A DNA stretch of 64,000 bases from an uncultured beta proteobacterium (GCA_903876735.1 CAIRAW010000067.1:1-64000); one strand, 5' to 3'. Counted from the stretch's first letter, positions 17,026 through 27,591 are shown. Numbers and translations: made by a program. Notes: a model not told the origin generated them from the sequence alone.

Positions 17026-18699
17026 ATGATCATGAGACTATCAATACGCATGCGCCTGGTGCTGGCTGCAGCCATTCAAATTCTGGTCCTGGTGCTGGTA
17101 GGAGCTATCGGTTATCGCTTCCTCCAGCAATCGCATCAGGCCGATGCCGTATACGAGGCGACGGTCAACGCCGATGTGGATTTACAGAAAGCCTTGCGTG
17201 GCGTTGGCGAGCTGTTGCTGACCGATGGCTCCTCGACTTCGCGCAAATTGACGCAGGACAGCATCCGGGAGGTGGACACCGAACTGGTGCGTCTCAAGGC
17301 CGCCGCCGAACACACGGACGAGGCGATCGGCAGGGCCGTCAGCGATGAACTCGCACCGCAATGGACCACGCTCAAGTCGCTGGCCGAACAAATCCTGGCG
17401 CGCAAGAAACTCTCCACGGAAGATACTGACGCCATGCTGCTCTTTGGCAAAGTGTCGGCCATTGGCGCGACCCTGTCCTCGAAGACGCAAGCCGTGGTCT
17501 ACCTGGCACAAGCAGCAGGGCAGGCGGCAACACAAAGGCTTGCCTGGGTGATCGGCCTGGGAGTGTTGGCCTTGCTGGCAAGCCTGTTGCTGTCGTCCCT
17601 GATTCTGTTCCGGACCATCATGCAGCCTTTGAATCTGGCAGTGAACATTGCCGAGCGCATTGCCGGCGGCGATGTTGGCACCGAGATCCGCTGCGACGAT
17701 CAGCCGGCCGAAATGACCCGGGTGCTGCGCGCACTCGGCGAGATGCAGGCCAGCCTGGCCGGCGTGGTCGCCAAGGTTCGCGCCGGATCCGAGGGCGTTG
17801 CAAGCGCCAGCAGTGAAATCGCACAGGGAAACAACAACCTCAGTGCCCGTACCGAGCAGCAAAGCAGCGCGATCGAAGAGACCGCAGCCTCGATGGAGGA
17901 ACTCAGCGCCACGGTTCGGAAAAATGCCGACAACGCCGGGCAGGCCAACCAACTGGCCATACGCGCCAGTACGATTGCCGTGACCGGCGGCGAAGTCGTG
18001 GGCCAGGTCGTGGAGACCATGAAAGACATCAACGATGCGTCCAAAAAGATTGCCGACATCATTGGTGTGATCGACGGAATCGCCTTTCAGACCAACATCC
18101 TGGCGCTCAATGCCGCTGTCGAGGCGGCGCGTGCCGGCGATCAGGGTCGTGGCTTTGCCGTGGTTGCCACCGAGGTGCGCTCACTGGCGGGGCGCTCGGC
18201 CGAGGCGGCCAAGGAAATCAAGACCCTGATCAACGCCAGTGTGGAACGTGTAACCCGAGGCAGCACGCTGGTGGACCAGGCCGGCTTGACCATGACCGAA
18301 GTCGTCAGCAATATCCGGCGCGTCACCGACATCATGGGTGAAATCAGTGCTGCCAGCAGCGAACAGGCCTTGGGCGTGGCGCAGGTCAGTGAGGCCATCA
18401 CCAGCCTGGACCAGACGACGCAGCAGAACGCAGCACTCGTGGAGCAGATGTCCGCCGCAGCCAGCACCCTGAATTCACAGGCGGGCGATCTGGTACAGGC
18501 CGTCTCGGTATTCAAACTGGCGGGCACACGCAAAAGCTTGGCGGATCAGACCCGGCCACCACCGGCCATTCGATCCAAGACCTCTGTAGCCGTCAATCAA
18601 AGCAGACCCAGGCCATTGCCAAAGCGGACACCAGTTGCCATCGCAGCGCCGGCTGGGCACAGCGCTGCTGCCGCCAGCGGCGAGTGGGAAAGCTTCTGA
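17026..18699 (+). CDS. Methyl-accepting chemotaxis protein
   Basis: A 557-residue class I chemoreceptor: TM1 about 11-31, a helical periplasmic ligand domain (about 32-171) of four-helix-bundle type, TM2 about 172-195, HAMP about 196-248, then the signalling hairpin with the conserved tip [27 protein letters not shown]. The C-terminus ends in EWESF, matching the xWxxF pentapeptide by which receptors tether CheR/CheB. The ligand is unknown. ATG 17032 is an equally plausible start. The rhodanese-like exported protein encoded just upstream could be a ligand-binding partner; this is inference. Confidence 0.95.
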   Translation: MIMRLSIRMRLVLAAAIQILVLVLVGAIGYRFLQQSHQADAVYEATVNADVDLQKALRGVGELLLTDGSSTSRKLTQDSIREVDTELVRLKAAAEHTDEAIGRAVSDELAPQWTTLKSLAEQILARKKLSTEDTDAMLLFGKVSAIGATLSSKTQAVVYLAQAAGQAATQRLAWVIGLGVLALLASLLLSSLILFRTIMQPLNLAVNIAERIAGGDVGTEIRCDDQPAEMTRVLRALGEMQASLAGVVAKVRAGSEGVASASSEIAQGNNNLSARTEQQSSAIEETAASMEELSATVRKNADNAGQANQLAIRASTIAVTGGEVVGQVVETMKDINDASKKIADIIGVIDGIAFQTNILALNAAVEAARAGDQGRGFAVVATEVRSLAGRSAEAAKEIKTLINASVERVTRGSTLVDQAGLTMTEVVSNIRRVTDIMGEISAASSEQALGVAQVSEAITSLDQTTQQNAALVEQMSAAASTLNSQAGDLVQAVSVFKLAGTRKSLADQTRPPPAIRSKTSVAVNQSRPRPLPKRTPVAIAAPAGHSAAAASGEWESF

Positions 18700-18714
18700 T
18701 CGGACAACCGCTGG

Positions 18715-21330
18715 TCAGGCTTTTGCTGCCAGCGCCTTGAGTTGGTAGAGGGCGTCGAGGGCTTCGCGCGGGCTCAGGGTGTTGGGGTCCAGCGCCTGCA
18801 GCGCATGCTCGACGGCGCCGAGCAACTCAGTTTCAGGCGCCGGCGCTGGCGCAAACAGATCAACCTGCGCGTCATTTTGTGTCGACTGTGCCTCCAGCGC
18901 TTCCAGCGTATGGCGTGCCTGATTCAGCACCGACGCCGGCATGCCGGCCAGGCGCGCCACCTGGATGCCGTAGCTGCGGCTGGCTGGGCCGCTCTGGATC
19001 TCGTGCAGAAACACAATGTCGCGGCCCGATTCAGCCGCGCTCACGTGCACATTGACGGCGCCGTGGTGCCGGGCCGGAAACCCGGTCAACTCGAAGTAGT
19101 GGGTGGCAAACAGGGTGTAGGCCTGGGTCTTGTCATGCAACTGCGTGGCAATCGCCGAGGCCAGTGCCAGACCGTCGAAGGTGCTGGTGCCACGGCCTAT
19201 TTCGTCCATCAGCACCAGCGAAAGCGGCGTGGCGCCGTGCAGGATTTGCGCGGCCTCGAGCATCTCCAGCATGAAGGTGGACTGGGCGTTGGCCAGATCG
19301 TCGGCGGCGCCGATGCGGGTGTGGATGGCGTCGATCGGTCCGAGGCGGCAAGCCGTTGCCGGCACATGACTGCCCATGCTGGCCAGCAGCACGATGACCG
19401 CGATCTGGCGCATGTAGGTCGATTTCCCGCCCATGTTGGGCCCGGTGATGATCTGCATGCGCTGGCGTGGTCCGAGGCGCGTGTCGTTGGCAATGAAGGC
19501 GCCAGCGCTGGTCTGGGCCAGCCGCATCTCCACCACCGGATGGCGCCCGGCTTCGATCTCCAGACACGGCTCCTTGGCAAACTGCGGCGCGCACCAGTTG
19601 AGCGTCAGGGCGCGCTCGGTCAGGGCGCACAGCGCATCCAGCGCGGCCAGCGCCTGCGCCAGTCTGGCCAGCGCCGGCACGTGCACCTGCAACTGGTCAA
19701 GCAAAGCCTCGTACAAGAATTTCTCTCGCGCCAGGGCGCGCTCCTGGGCGCTCAGGGCCTTGTCTTCAAAGGCCTTGAGTTCGGGCGTGATGAAGCGCTC
19801 GGCGTTCTTGAGCGTCTGACGGCGCCGGTAGTCATCGGGCACCTTGTCAACCTGACCCTGCGTGACTTCGATGAAGAAGCCGTGCACCTTGTTGTACTGA
19901 ACGCGCAGGTTGGCAATGCCGGTGCGAGCGCGCTCGCGGCCCTCAAGATCGAGCAGAAAGCTGTCGCAGTTGGTTTGAATGGCACGCAACTCGTCAAGTT
20001 CAGCGTCAAAGCCGTCGGCGATGACGCCGCCGTCGCGCACCAGCGCGGAGGGCTCCGGCGCAATGGCGCAGCTCAGCAGTTCGGCGCAGCCCGGCGGTGC
20101 CAGCAAGGCGAGTGCGATCTGCGTCAGGTAGGCGTCGAGTCCCTGCAACAAGGGTACGAACTGCACGCTCTTCTGCAGCGTGAGCGTCAGTGCCAGCAAC
20201 TCGCGCGGACGCACCTGGCGCAGCGCGATGCGCGCCGTGATGCGCTCGACATCGGTACTGCCCTTGAGTTGTTCACGCAGCTTGCGCCAGGGGCCGGATG
20301 ACCCGCTCTGAGCCGTGCCGTCGCGCAGCGCGGCGGTGGCATCGAGCCGCTGCTGCGCTTGCGTTCGGTCCCGGCGCGGACTGAGCAACCAGTTTTTCAG
20401 CAGCCGGCTGCCCATGCCGGTCAGGCAGGTGTCGAGCAATGAAAACAGCGTGGGCTGATCTTCACCGCGCAGGGTTTGGGTGAGTTCCAGATTGCGCCGC
20501 GTGCTTTGCGGCAGGGTGATGGTGTCGTCGTCGCGCTGTACGCGCAGGCTGTGAAGGTGGGTCAGCGAGCGGCCCTGTGTGTGTTCGGCGTAGCTCAGCA
20601 GTGCAGCGGCCGCCGCGTGCGCCTGCGTCAAATCCTGCGCCTGCCACGGCGCCAGGCTGGCGGCCTGCAACTGGGCCAGCAGTTTGCGCTCGCCCAGACC
20701 GGCGTCGAACTGCCAGTCCGGGCGCGCTGTGATGCTCAAGGTGGACGCGGTCTGAATCTGGCGCAAACGGGCTTCAAACGCGGGTGTGGCGCCGGCACTG
20801 AACAGCATTTCGCCCGGGCTGATGCGCGCCAGCCAATCGGCCAGCTCGTCGGGTGCGCACTCGGCCAGCGCCAGCTCACCCTGCGTGATGCTGAGCCAGG
20901 CCAGGCCGCAGCGGTTGCGCGCGCCCTGGTGCACCGCCAGCAGTATGGCCTCGGTCTTGTCGCTCAGCAGTTCCAGGTCGGTCAGCGTGCCTGGCGTCAC
21001 CACGCGCACCACCTTGCGCTCAACCGGCCCCTTGCCCGTGACCTCGCCGACCTGCTCGCAGATGGCCACCGACTCGCCGAGTTTGATGAGGCGGGCCAGG
21101 TAGGTTTCAAGCGAGTGGAAGGGCACACCGGCCATCACGACGGGCTCGCCGGCCGACTGGCCGCGCTGTGTCAGGGTGATGTTGAGCAGGCGCGCCGCCT
21201 TTTCGGCATCGGCATAAAACAGTTCGTAAAAATCACCCATCCGGTACAGCAGCAGCGTATCGGGGAACCCGGCTTTCAGGCCGAGGTACTGGGCCATCAT
21301 GGGGGAATGTTGCTTTGCCGTGTCTGTCAT
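18715..21330 (-). CDS. mutS: DNA mismatch repair protein MutS
   Basis: An 871-residue mismatch-recognition ATPase. Domain I has the mismatch-stacking Phe-x-Glu in GDFYELF (about residue 33); connector, core (clamp) and ATPase domains follow, with Walker [10 protein letters not shown], Walker [13 protein letters not shown] and the ATHYFELT motif. Full length and intact, with typical family size (850-880). The C-terminus ([20 protein letters not shown]) matches the tetramerisation/dimer helix. It is convergent with the chemoreceptor gene (15 bp). Confidence 0.98.
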   Translation of the reverse strand: MTDTAKQHSPMMAQYLGLKAGFPDTLLLYRMGDFYELFYADAEKAARLLNITLTQRGQSAGEPVVMAGVPFHSLETYLARLIKLGESVAICEQVGEVTGKGPVERKVVRVVTPGTLTDLELLSDKTEAILLAVHQGARNRCGLAWLSITQGELALAECAPDELADWLARISPGEMLFSAGATPAFEARLRQIQTASTLSITARPDWQFDAGLGERKLLAQLQAASLAPWQAQDLTQAHAAAAALLSYAEHTQGRSLTHLHSLRVQRDDDTITLPQSTRRNLELTQTLRGEDQPTLFSLLDTCLTGMGSRLLKNWLLSPRRDRTQAQQRLDATAALRDGTAQSGSSGPWRKLREQLKGSTDVERITARIALRQVRPRELLALTLTLQKSVQFVPLLQGLDAYLTQIALALLAPPGCAELLSCAIAPEPSALVRDGGVIADGFDAELDELRAIQTNCDSFLLDLEGRERARTGIANLRVQYNKVHGFFIEVTQGQVDKVPDDYRRRQTLKNAERFITPELKAFEDKALSAQERALAREKFLYEALLDQLQVHVPALARLAQALAALDALCALTERALTLNWCAPQFAKEPCLEIEAGRHPVVEMRLAQTSAGAFIANDTRLGPRQRMQIITGPNMGGKSTYMRQIAVIVLLASMGSHVPATACRLGPIDAIHTRIGAADDLANAQSTFMLEMLEAAQILHGATPLSLVLMDEIGRGTSTFDGLALASAIATQLHDKTQAYTLFATHYFELTGFPARHHGAVNVHVSAAESGRDIVFLHEIQSGPASRSYGIQVARLAGMPASVLNQARHTLEALEAQSTQNDAQVDLFAPAPAPETELLGAVEHALQALDPNTLSPREALDALYQLKALAAKA

Positions 21331-21540
21331 CGGCGGAAGTCTATCAATATCGGGGCGGGTGTCGCCCGCTCACGTTCAATTTTGTGGAGCACCCCGACCA
21401 TGGGATGCGGTTCAGTGCGTACCTTGCCCGCAGGGTGGTGCGGTATGCTTGTGCCCGTGGCTGCGTTTCCCAGCCTGAGTCTGATCTGCCGCGGATGCAG
21501 AATCGGCCCCGACCGACGTCCTTGTTTTTTGATAACGCAC

Positions 21541-22341
21541 ATGAATCTTTCAAATCTGGTGTTGTCGCATATCGCCTCAGCCACTGATGTGGCCATCATG
21601 GCTGAGTTTCTTGCATTTTGTGCCGTCTTTGGTGTGTCCATCGCATTTTTTTCAAACCGGTTTTTCTTCGGCAACCGGAATCTGGATTCAGATGCGCTGT
21701 TTGAGATGGTCGAGCGAAGCATATTCGCGTTTTTGGTGTTCCTGCTGGCGATCACCCTGGGCGATGTCCGTGCCAATTTCAGCAAGGCCGAGGACAGTGT
21801 TGTCAGTGAAGCGCTTGAAGTAAGGCAGTACCTTCACCTGCTGGACTTGCAAAAGAGCAGCTTCACAGCCGAGCAGAAGGTCCATCTGAACACCTACCTG
21901 AAGGCGGTTGTCGATGATGAATGGCGTTCCCTGGCACAGGCCGAACCGTCCTTGTCCGTTGCTGCCGAACAAGCGATTCTGGGTTTGCGCAAATCGGTGC
22001 AGGCACACGTGCAGGTTTCAGGAATGTCGCCCTATGTGGACAAGATACTGGTCTCCCTGTCGCGCCTCGAAAATTCCCGGCTACTGCGCTACCAACTTGC
22101 AACTGCGTCCTCTCCGCGCATCTTCTGGCTTTATATTGCCATCCTCATGCTGCTGGGCTGCGTGACAGCGGGGCGTACCAAACTCGACAAGCGACGTGCG
22201 GGTGTGCTGGCCGCCTACTTCGGCGCCCTGGGCATGGTCGTCGGTCTCATCATGATTCTGGATCAGCCTTTCCGGGGCGAGACCAGCATTTCAAGCCAAC
22301 CCTTTCGCCTTGTGCTTGAGCAGATGTTTAGAGCCGGCTAA
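21541..22341 (+). CDS. DUF4239-like (bestrophin-like) membrane protein
   Basis: A 266-residue protein with four hydrophobic segments (about 17-37, 59-78, 199-215, 228-248) in two pairs around a helical soluble region (about 80-195), an arrangement seen in DUF4239 proteins, which resemble bestrophin channels. Motifs such as FLLAITLGDVRANFSKAEDSV and YFGALGMVVGLIMILDQPFRGE fit that family loosely. Function unknown. ATG 21541 has no strong RBS; the frame is open further upstream antisense to mutS, which I reject. Confidence 0.6.
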   Translation: MNLSNLVLSHIASATDVAIMAEFLAFCAVFGVSIAFFSNRFFFGNRNLDSDALFEMVERSIFAFLVFLLAITLGDVRANFSKAEDSVVSEALEVRQYLHLLDLQKSSFTAEQKVHLNTYLKAVVDDEWRSLAQAEPSLSVAAEQAILGLRKSVQAHVQVSGMSPYVDKILVSLSRLENSRLLRYQLATASSPRIFWLYIAILMLLGCVTAGRTKLDKRRAGVLAAYFGALGMVVGLIMILDQPFRGETSISSQPFRLVLEQMFRAG

Positions 22342-22369
22342 GTCGATCTGCGCGCGGCAACCCAACACC

Positions 22370-23158
22370 ATGTCCCTTCGCGCCGATTCGCTTGCCGCCC
22401 TGCAAATTCACAACCCCTCAGACAAGTGCGCCAGCGTCGGCGCCTTGCACTGCGTTATTTCAGAGTCCGATTGTCTTGAGGAATTTGCCGAGCCGGATCA
22501 TCTGCCATGCCGGCCCGAGCGCCCGACGCTGCATGCCAGTTTGAAACTGCCGCAGCGATCAGTCCACACGCCTGACGGTCGCGCGGCCCTGATCCATTCG
22601 CTGGCGCACATTGAACTCAACGCCATCGACCTGGCCCTGGACATTGTCTGGCGTTTTCCGGGCCTGCCCGCACAGTTTTACCTTGACTGGGCCGTTGTTG
22701 CGCAGGAGGAAGCCAGGCATTTCGATTTGCTGGCGAAGCATTTGTCGGCACAGGGCTTTCAGTACGGCGATTTTCCGGCGCATACCGGTTTGTGGGATAT
22801 GGCAGAAAAGACCCGGGGCGATCTGCTGGCCCGTCTGGCCATCGTGCCGCGCACACTGGAGGCCCGGGGGCTGGACGCATCGCCGCCGGTGCGCGAAAAG
22901 CTGCTGGCAGCGGGCGACAGGCGCGCAGCCGACATTCTGTCCATTATTTTGCGGGACGAGATTGGCCATGTCGCGACCGGCAATCGCTGGTACCGCTGGC
23001 TTTGCAGTCAGCGTGGCCTGGACCCGATAGCGGCTTACCGGACGCTGGCGCAAAGCTACGGCGTGCCCAAGCCGCGCGGGCCCTTTAATCTGGCTGCGCG
23101 CCGTGCTGCGGGTTTCGATGAGATCGAACTGGCAGCCCTTGGTGACCCCCGGGTTTAA
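22370..23158 (+). CDS. DUF455 ferritin-like di-iron protein
   Basis: A 262-residue protein with the carboxylate/histidine ligands of a ferritin-like di-iron centre: Glu82 in HSLAHIELNAID, Glu113-114 and His117 in AQEEARHFDLL, Glu163 and Glu197/His200 in RDEIGHV. This matches DUF455 (rubrerythrin/MiaE-like), whose members are poorly characterised oxygenase or oxidase candidates. ATG 22370 is chosen; an upstream frame overlaps the previous gene. It sits 28 bp after the DUF4239-like gene and 77 bp before a rhodanese gene. Confidence 0.85.
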   Translation: MSLRADSLAALQIHNPSDKCASVGALHCVISESDCLEEFAEPDHLPCRPERPTLHASLKLPQRSVHTPDGRAALIHSLAHIELNAIDLALDIVWRFPGLPAQFYLDWAVVAQEEARHFDLLAKHLSAQGFQYGDFPAHTGLWDMAEKTRGDLLARLAIVPRTLEARGLDASPPVREKLLAAGDRRAADILSIILRDEIGHVATGNRWYRWLCSQRGLDPIAAYRTLAQSYGVPKPRGPFNLAARRAAGFDEIELAALGDPRV

Positions 23159-23235
23159 ATCCGAGCAGGGAAGCGGACAGACGGCCTTCTCCCTCCTGGC
23201 ATAAGATGCCGGCATTGAAAATTTGAAAGTGTCGT

Positions 23236-23562
23236 GTGAACTGGTCTGGTCAAAACTCTTCCCCTGATGCATCGCCGCCGGCGTGGAACGCGGACGCCCT
23301 GATCATCGACGTGCGATCACCCGGTGAATTTGCGTCGGGTCACGTCGACGGCGCCTTGAATCTGCCGCTCGACCGCTTTGTCGACGGCTATGCCGCTGCG
23401 GCGCCGGACAAGTCCCGTCAAATCGTGCTGTACTGCCAATCGGGCGCGCGCTCCGGCCAGGCAGTTCAGTTCCTGGCGCAGCAGGGCTACAGCAAGGTGG
23501 TCAATGGCATCTCGCCCGGTGCGGTTGCGCTGAAAACCAATCGCGCTATTCGACGCGGCTAG
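23236..23562 (+). CDS. Single-domain rhodanese
   Basis: A 108-residue cytoplasmic sulfurtransferase-like protein. LIIDVRSPGEFASGHVDGALNLPLD and LYCQSGARS carry the rhodanese Asp and catalytic Cys67. The GTG start is used; the flanking region gives no better start. In contrast to the exported homologue at 16.5 kb, the active-site loop is intact. Specific acceptor unknown. Confidence 0.92.
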   Translation: MNWSGQNSSPDASPPAWNADALIIDVRSPGEFASGHVDGALNLPLDRFVDGYAAAAPDKSRQIVLYCQSGARSGQAVQFLAQQGYSKVVNGISPGAVALKTNRAIRRG

Positions 23563-23587
23563 TCAGAAGCGCAAGGCGCGCCTGCGT

Positions 23588-24517
23588 TCAGGGCGGGTTC
23601 AGCTGGCGCTGGCGGTCCGCGCGCTTGACTTCAAGGTAGCGCCCGCGCTCGACGTCGTGCAACTGGCGCGGAAAGCGCTCGACGGCGCCAAACCATTTGT
23701 CCAGGCGCTTCTCGAACTGTTCCGCCGGGGCAACGTCCAGCGCGGCCAGATAGGCTTCAACGGCCAGAAAGTAGCGCATGGCATTGCGCTCGACCAGGCC
23801 ACGGATGCCGCCAATGTAGTCGGGTGTGCCATCGCTGTGCTGACCCAGGACGGTGAAGCCGACCTTGCCGCGCCCAAACGTTGCCAGGTAGGCCTGCGTC
23901 ACCAGACGCGTCAGCGAGGTGGTGTCGTAGGCGTAACTGAAATGGAGAAAACTGCGCCCGCCGGCCAAAGCTGTTGCCTGCAACAGGATGCGGTAGTTGC
24001 TGGTGCCGAACGGGCCTTGCGCCGAATCGAGTTCGACCTGCAGATAGTCCGGCGTTGCCGCCGTCACCCGGTAGCGCAGCGCCAGGTCGATGGCCTGCTC
24101 GATCGGATGGTCAAACTTGCGCACCATGCGCAAGAGCAGGGCAGTGCCTGTCTCGTCCTTGCTTACATGGCACTGTTTGGTGTTGAGGTGCGAGAGCATG
24201 ATGTCACACCAGTCAGCGGGCTCGTCCAGTGCTTTGCTGACCGCAGCAAACGGATAATTGATTTCGGCATAGACATCGCCCTTGAGCCCTTTGCCGTTGT
24301 CGCTCGATTCAAGGTGAATGGGGCGCTGAAACTGGTTATGGGCCAGCGACTCCCGCAGGGACTCGCGCACTGCGCGCAAGCCTTCGGCCGAAGGCGCTTG
24401 CGCAAGCGCTGCATAAGCCGGGAGAAGCAAGACGCTGGCACTGACAAGCAGTACGGCCAGCAGCAGGCAACGCAGCCAGTGCTTCGCAGAAACTTCAAAG
24501 GTGTGTGCGAACCACAT
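23588..24517 (-). CDS. Exported protein of unknown function
   Basis: A 309-residue protein with a hydrophobic leader (about 14-40, ending AALAQA) and a soluble alpha/beta body. Visible stretches include GDVYAEINYPFAAVSKALDEPADWCDIMLSHLNTKQC, with two Cys, and SFLHFSYAYDTTSLTRLVTQAYLATFGRGKVGFTV. The pattern resembles START/SRPBCC-type 'polyketide cyclase' cavities, but I cannot assign it. The C-terminal part is helical and charged. Alone on its strand, convergent with the rhodanese gene. Confidence 0.75.
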   Translation of the reverse strand: MWFAHTFEVSAKHWLRCLLLAVLLVSASVLLLPAYAALAQAPSAEGLRAVRESLRESLAHNQFQRPIHLESSDNGKGLKGDVYAEINYPFAAVSKALDEPADWCDIMLSHLNTKQCHVSKDETGTALLLRMVRKFDHPIEQAIDLALRYRVTAATPDYLQVELDSAQGPFGTSNYRILLQATALAGGRSFLHFSYAYDTTSLTRLVTQAYLATFGRGKVGFTVLGQHSDGTPDYIGGIRGLVERNAMRYFLAVEAYLAALDVAPAEQFEKRLDKWFGAVERFPRQLHDVERGRYLEVKRADRQRQLNPP

Positions 24518-24621
24518 TGGACGGGCAGGGTATTACGTTTACGTTGGCCTGAACGCAAACGGTTCAGGCCTGGGTGAAATCATAACGTGGATCGCCGGTC
24601 AACTGCTGCTAACCTTGGTGC

Positions 24622-25833
24622 ATGCCAAAGTCCCAACTTTCACAGCTGTTTTCGCAGCGCCAGTTCATGCGTTTCTGGCTGGCGCGACTCGCCGGCGTCA
24701 TGGCCAACCAGATGCTCATGGTGGCCGTGGCCTGGCACATGTACGACATCACCAGCAGCGCCTGGGACCTGGGCCTGGTCGGGCTGTTCCAGTTTGTGCC
24801 GGCCCTGCTGATGACACTGCCGGCCGGGCACCTGGCGGACCGACTCCACCGCGGACGCATCTTTGCCGCCTGCATGTTGTTGCAGGCCGGCGTGGCGCTG
24901 CTGCTGGTGCTGGCGACCCACGGTGGCTTTGCCACGCGTGAATTGATACTTGCCATCTCGGTTGTTCTGGGTGTCGTGCGCGCCTTCCAGATGCCGGCCC
25001 AGCAGGCGCTGACGCCTTCGCTGGTGGCGCCGCAGTTGCTGCAGGGCGCCATCGCCCTGAGTTCGAGCGGGATGCAGTTTGCCATCATCTGCGGTCCCGC
25101 GCTGGGGGGCTTGCTGTATGTGCGGGGCGCCACCACTGTCTATGCCAGCGCCCTGGTCCTGTTGCTGCTGGCAGGCGGGCTCACGTTCCTGGTGCGATAC
25201 CAGCATCGCCCCTCCAGTCTGGCGGCGAACTGGGGCACGGTACTCGCGGGATTTTCCTTCGTCTGGCACCGCAAAGTGCTGCTGGGGGCAATCTCGCTGG
25301 ACCTGTTTGCCGTGCTGCTCGGCGGCGCCACTGCCTTGCTGCCCATTTATGCGCGCGACATTTTGCACACCGGCCCGGTGGCCCTGGGTTTGCTGCGCTC
25401 GGCTCCAGCAGCCGGCGCCTTGCTGATGTCGCTGCTGCTGATGCGCTGGCCCTTGCACCGGCGGGTCGGCCATCGGTTGCTGGCGGCGGTGGCCGTGTTC
25501 GGTCTGGCCACCGTCGTCTTTGGCCTGTCGGAACATCTCTGGCTCTCACTGCTGGCGTTGCTGATCACCGGTGCGGCAGACAACATCAGCGTGGTGACCC
25601 GCCTGACCCTGGTGCAGATGGAAACGCCCGACGAGATGCGGGGCCGGGTTTCGGCCGTCAACTCGATTTTTATCGGCGCCTCCAATCAGCTGGGCGAATT
25701 CGAATCCGGCGCCACGGCGGCCTGGTTCGGCCCGGTCGCTTCGGTGGTCATGGGTGGCATCGGGACCGTGCTGGTGGCAGTGGCCTGGCTGCGGCTGTTC
25801 CCGACCCTGGCGCGGCGTGACCGGATGGTGTGA
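24622..25833 (+). CDS. Major facilitator superfamily transporter
   Basis: A 403-residue protein with about twelve hydrophobic segments and MFS motif A-like GHLADRLHRGRIF after the second helix; it resembles the MFS_3/enterobactin-exporter (EntS) type by FQMPAQQALTPSLVAPQLLQGAIALSS and DEMRGRVSAVNSIFIGASNQLGEFESG. Likely a drug or siderophore exporter; substrate unknown. It is followed, after 36 bp, by the thioesterase gene on the same strand. Confidence 0.92.
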   Translation: MPKSQLSQLFSQRQFMRFWLARLAGVMANQMLMVAVAWHMYDITSSAWDLGLVGLFQFVPALLMTLPAGHLADRLHRGRIFAACMLLQAGVALLLVLATHGGFATRELILAISVVLGVVRAFQMPAQQALTPSLVAPQLLQGAIALSSSGMQFAIICGPALGGLLYVRGATTVYASALVLLLLAGGLTFLVRYQHRPSSLAANWGTVLAGFSFVWHRKVLLGAISLDLFAVLLGGATALLPIYARDILHTGPVALGLLRSAPAAGALLMSLLLMRWPLHRRVGHRLLAAVAVFGLATVVFGLSEHLWLSLLALLITGAADNISVVTRLTLVQMETPDEMRGRVSAVNSIFIGASNQLGEFESGATAAWFGPVASVVMGGIGTVLVAVAWLRLFPTLARRDRMV

Positions 25834-25869
25834 AGCTTGCGACAGCCAGGCCAGAAGGCTTAGGCGAGA

Positions 25870-26379
25870 ATGCAAGCCATGACCAGTCAACCCAGTTTCG
25901 CCAATTTCGATGATGTCGGGGCCAATGCCGACGACGCCGTTCCCGCAGGCTTTCGCGCCGTCAAAGTCGGCGGCCCTTTCATTTTTCATAACGGGCCGCT
26001 GTACGGCAAGTGGGATGGAAAACGACTGCTGCTGGGCTTTCGTGTCGAGCGTCGCCACACCAATCCGCTGAAGATGTGCCACGGCGGCATGCTGGCAACC
26101 TTTGCCGACATGCTGATTCCCTGCGCTTCCATGTACCAGGGCGAAACGGCGAGGCGTTTTCTGCCCACCATCAGTTTGCAGATCGACTATATGGGTGCAG
26201 CAGCGCTGGGCAGTTGGGTGCAGGGCGAGGCCGATGTGCTGCGCAGCACGCGCAACCTGCTGTTCGGGCAGGGGCTGGTCACGGCCGATGGCGAGCCGGC
26301 CCTGCGCGTCAGCGGCATCTTCAAGATGGGACAGCTGATTGAAGACGCCGACGCCAATGATCCCCTGGCTTTGAAGTAA
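25870..26379 (+). CDS. PaaI-like hotdog thioesterase
   Basis: A 169-residue hotdog-fold protein; KMCHGGMLATFADMLIPCAS is the long-helix motif with HGG, in which the aligned acidic residue (Asp of FAD) serves catalysis in PaaI-type thioesterases. It probably hydrolyses a small acyl-CoA. Start may be ATG 25879 rather than 25870. The next gene begins immediately after its TAA, so the two are coupled. Confidence 0.88.
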   Translation: MQAMTSQPSFANFDDVGANADDAVPAGFRAVKVGGPFIFHNGPLYGKWDGKRLLLGFRVERRHTNPLKMCHGGMLATFADMLIPCASMYQGETARRFLPTISLQIDYMGAAALGSWVQGEADVLRSTRNLLFGQGLVTADGEPALRVSGIFKMGQLIEDADANDPLALK

Positions 26380-27591
26380 ATGGCAAGCACCCGTGTTCCG
26401 CTGCGCCAGGACGCCAGCATCATCGCCCTGGTGGGGCTGGCCCACGCCAGTTCGCACTTCGCCCATTTGCTGCTGCCCCTGATGTTTCCGGTGTTCATGA
26501 AAGAGTTTGGTTTGAGCTACTCCGAACTGGGCCTTTTGATGACCACTTTCTTTGTTGTCTCCGGTCTCGGGCAGGCCGGCGCCGGCTTTCTGGTCGACCG
26601 TCTGGGTGCGCGGCCGCTGCTGTTTCTGGCCACGGGCATCTTCATGCTGGCCAGCGGCGCTGCTTCTCTGGTAACGGGTTACACGGGGCTTTTTCTGGTG
26701 GCGGCGCTGGCGGGTCTTGGCAATGCAACCTTTCACCCGGTCGACTTCACGATTTTGAACCAGCGCGTTTCGGCGCCACGGCTCGGCTATGCTTTCAGCG
26801 CGCACGGCCTGACCGGCAATCTGGGTTGGGCCGCAGCGCCGCTGTTTTTTGCCACGGTCAGCAGTCTCTACAACTGGCGCACGGCCTACCTGGCAGCGGC
26901 GCTGCTGTACCTGTGCATTCTGTTGCTGCTGATCGTGCAGCGTGACAAACTGAGCACGCGCGCGGTGCAGCAGCATCCTGACCAGCCGGCTGAGCACAGC
27001 ATGGCCTTCATGAAGTTGCCGGTGGTCTGGTGGTGCTTCGGCTTCTTTTTGCTCTCCACCATGACGATGGCGGTAGTGCAAAGCTTTTCGGTATCCATCC
27101 TCAAGGCCATGCACGGTGTCAGCATCGAGGCGGCAACCCTGACGCTGTCAGCCTACATGCTGTGCGGCGCGCTCGGCATGCTGGTGGGCGGTTTTGTGGC
27201 AGCGCATACCGCCAACAGTGATCGGGTCGTGGCGTTGGCGATGGGCGCGGGCGCAGCCCTGCTGGTGTTGTGCGGTACCGGTGTGCTGGGCGGCACGCTG
27301 ACCATGGTGGTATTGGCGAGCACCGGTTTTGCGATCGGCATCGGCGGACCTTCGCGCGACATGATGATCAAGAAAGCCACGCCGCAGGGCGCCACCGGAA
27401 GAGTCTATGGCATGGTCTATTCGGGCCTGGATACGGGCTTGGCCGTGTCACCGCTGCTGTTCGGCCTGTTCATGGACCGCGGCTGGTACGGCGCAACCTT
27501 GTTTGGCGCGGCGGCTGCCTTGTCGCTCAGCGTGGTGGCGGCGCTTGGCGTCGGCCGGCGCACCACTGCGCGAACGCCTGTTGCGGGCTAA
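26380..27591 (+). CDS. Major facilitator superfamily transporter (Fsr-like)
   Basis: A 403-residue protein with about twelve membrane helices. FLVDRLGARPLLFLATG is the MFS motif A, and the N-terminal HASSHFAHLLLPLMFPVFMKEFGLSYSELGLLMT is like fosmidomycin-resistance-type exporters and some organic-anion carriers. ATG directly abuts the thioesterase stop (TAAATG). The substrate is not predictable; linkage with a thioesterase and a ThDP enzyme hints at an organic acid. Confidence 0.92.
   Translation: MASTRVPLRQDASIIALVGLAHASSHFAHLLLPLMFPVFMKEFGLSYSELGLLMTTFFVVSGLGQAGAGFLVDRLGARPLLFLATGIFMLASGAASLVTGYTGLFLVAALAGLGNATFHPVDFTILNQRVSAPRLGYAFSAHGLTGNLGWAAAPLFFATVSSLYNWRTAYLAAALLYLCILLLLIVQRDKLSTRAVQQHPDQPAEHSMAFMKLPVVWWCFGFFLLSTMTMAVVQSFSVSILKAMHGVSIEAATLTLSAYMLCGALGMLVGGFVAAHTANSDRVVALAMGAGAALLVLCGTGVLGGTLTMVVLASTGFAIGIGGPSRDMMIKKATPQGATGRVYGMVYSGLDTGLAVSPLLFGLFMDRGWYGATLFGAAAALSLSVVAALGVGRRTTARTPVAG

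Noticed and set aside
18742..20301. 519-codon open frame antisense to mutS
   Set aside because: No RBS or domain; mutS on the other strand is full length and intact.
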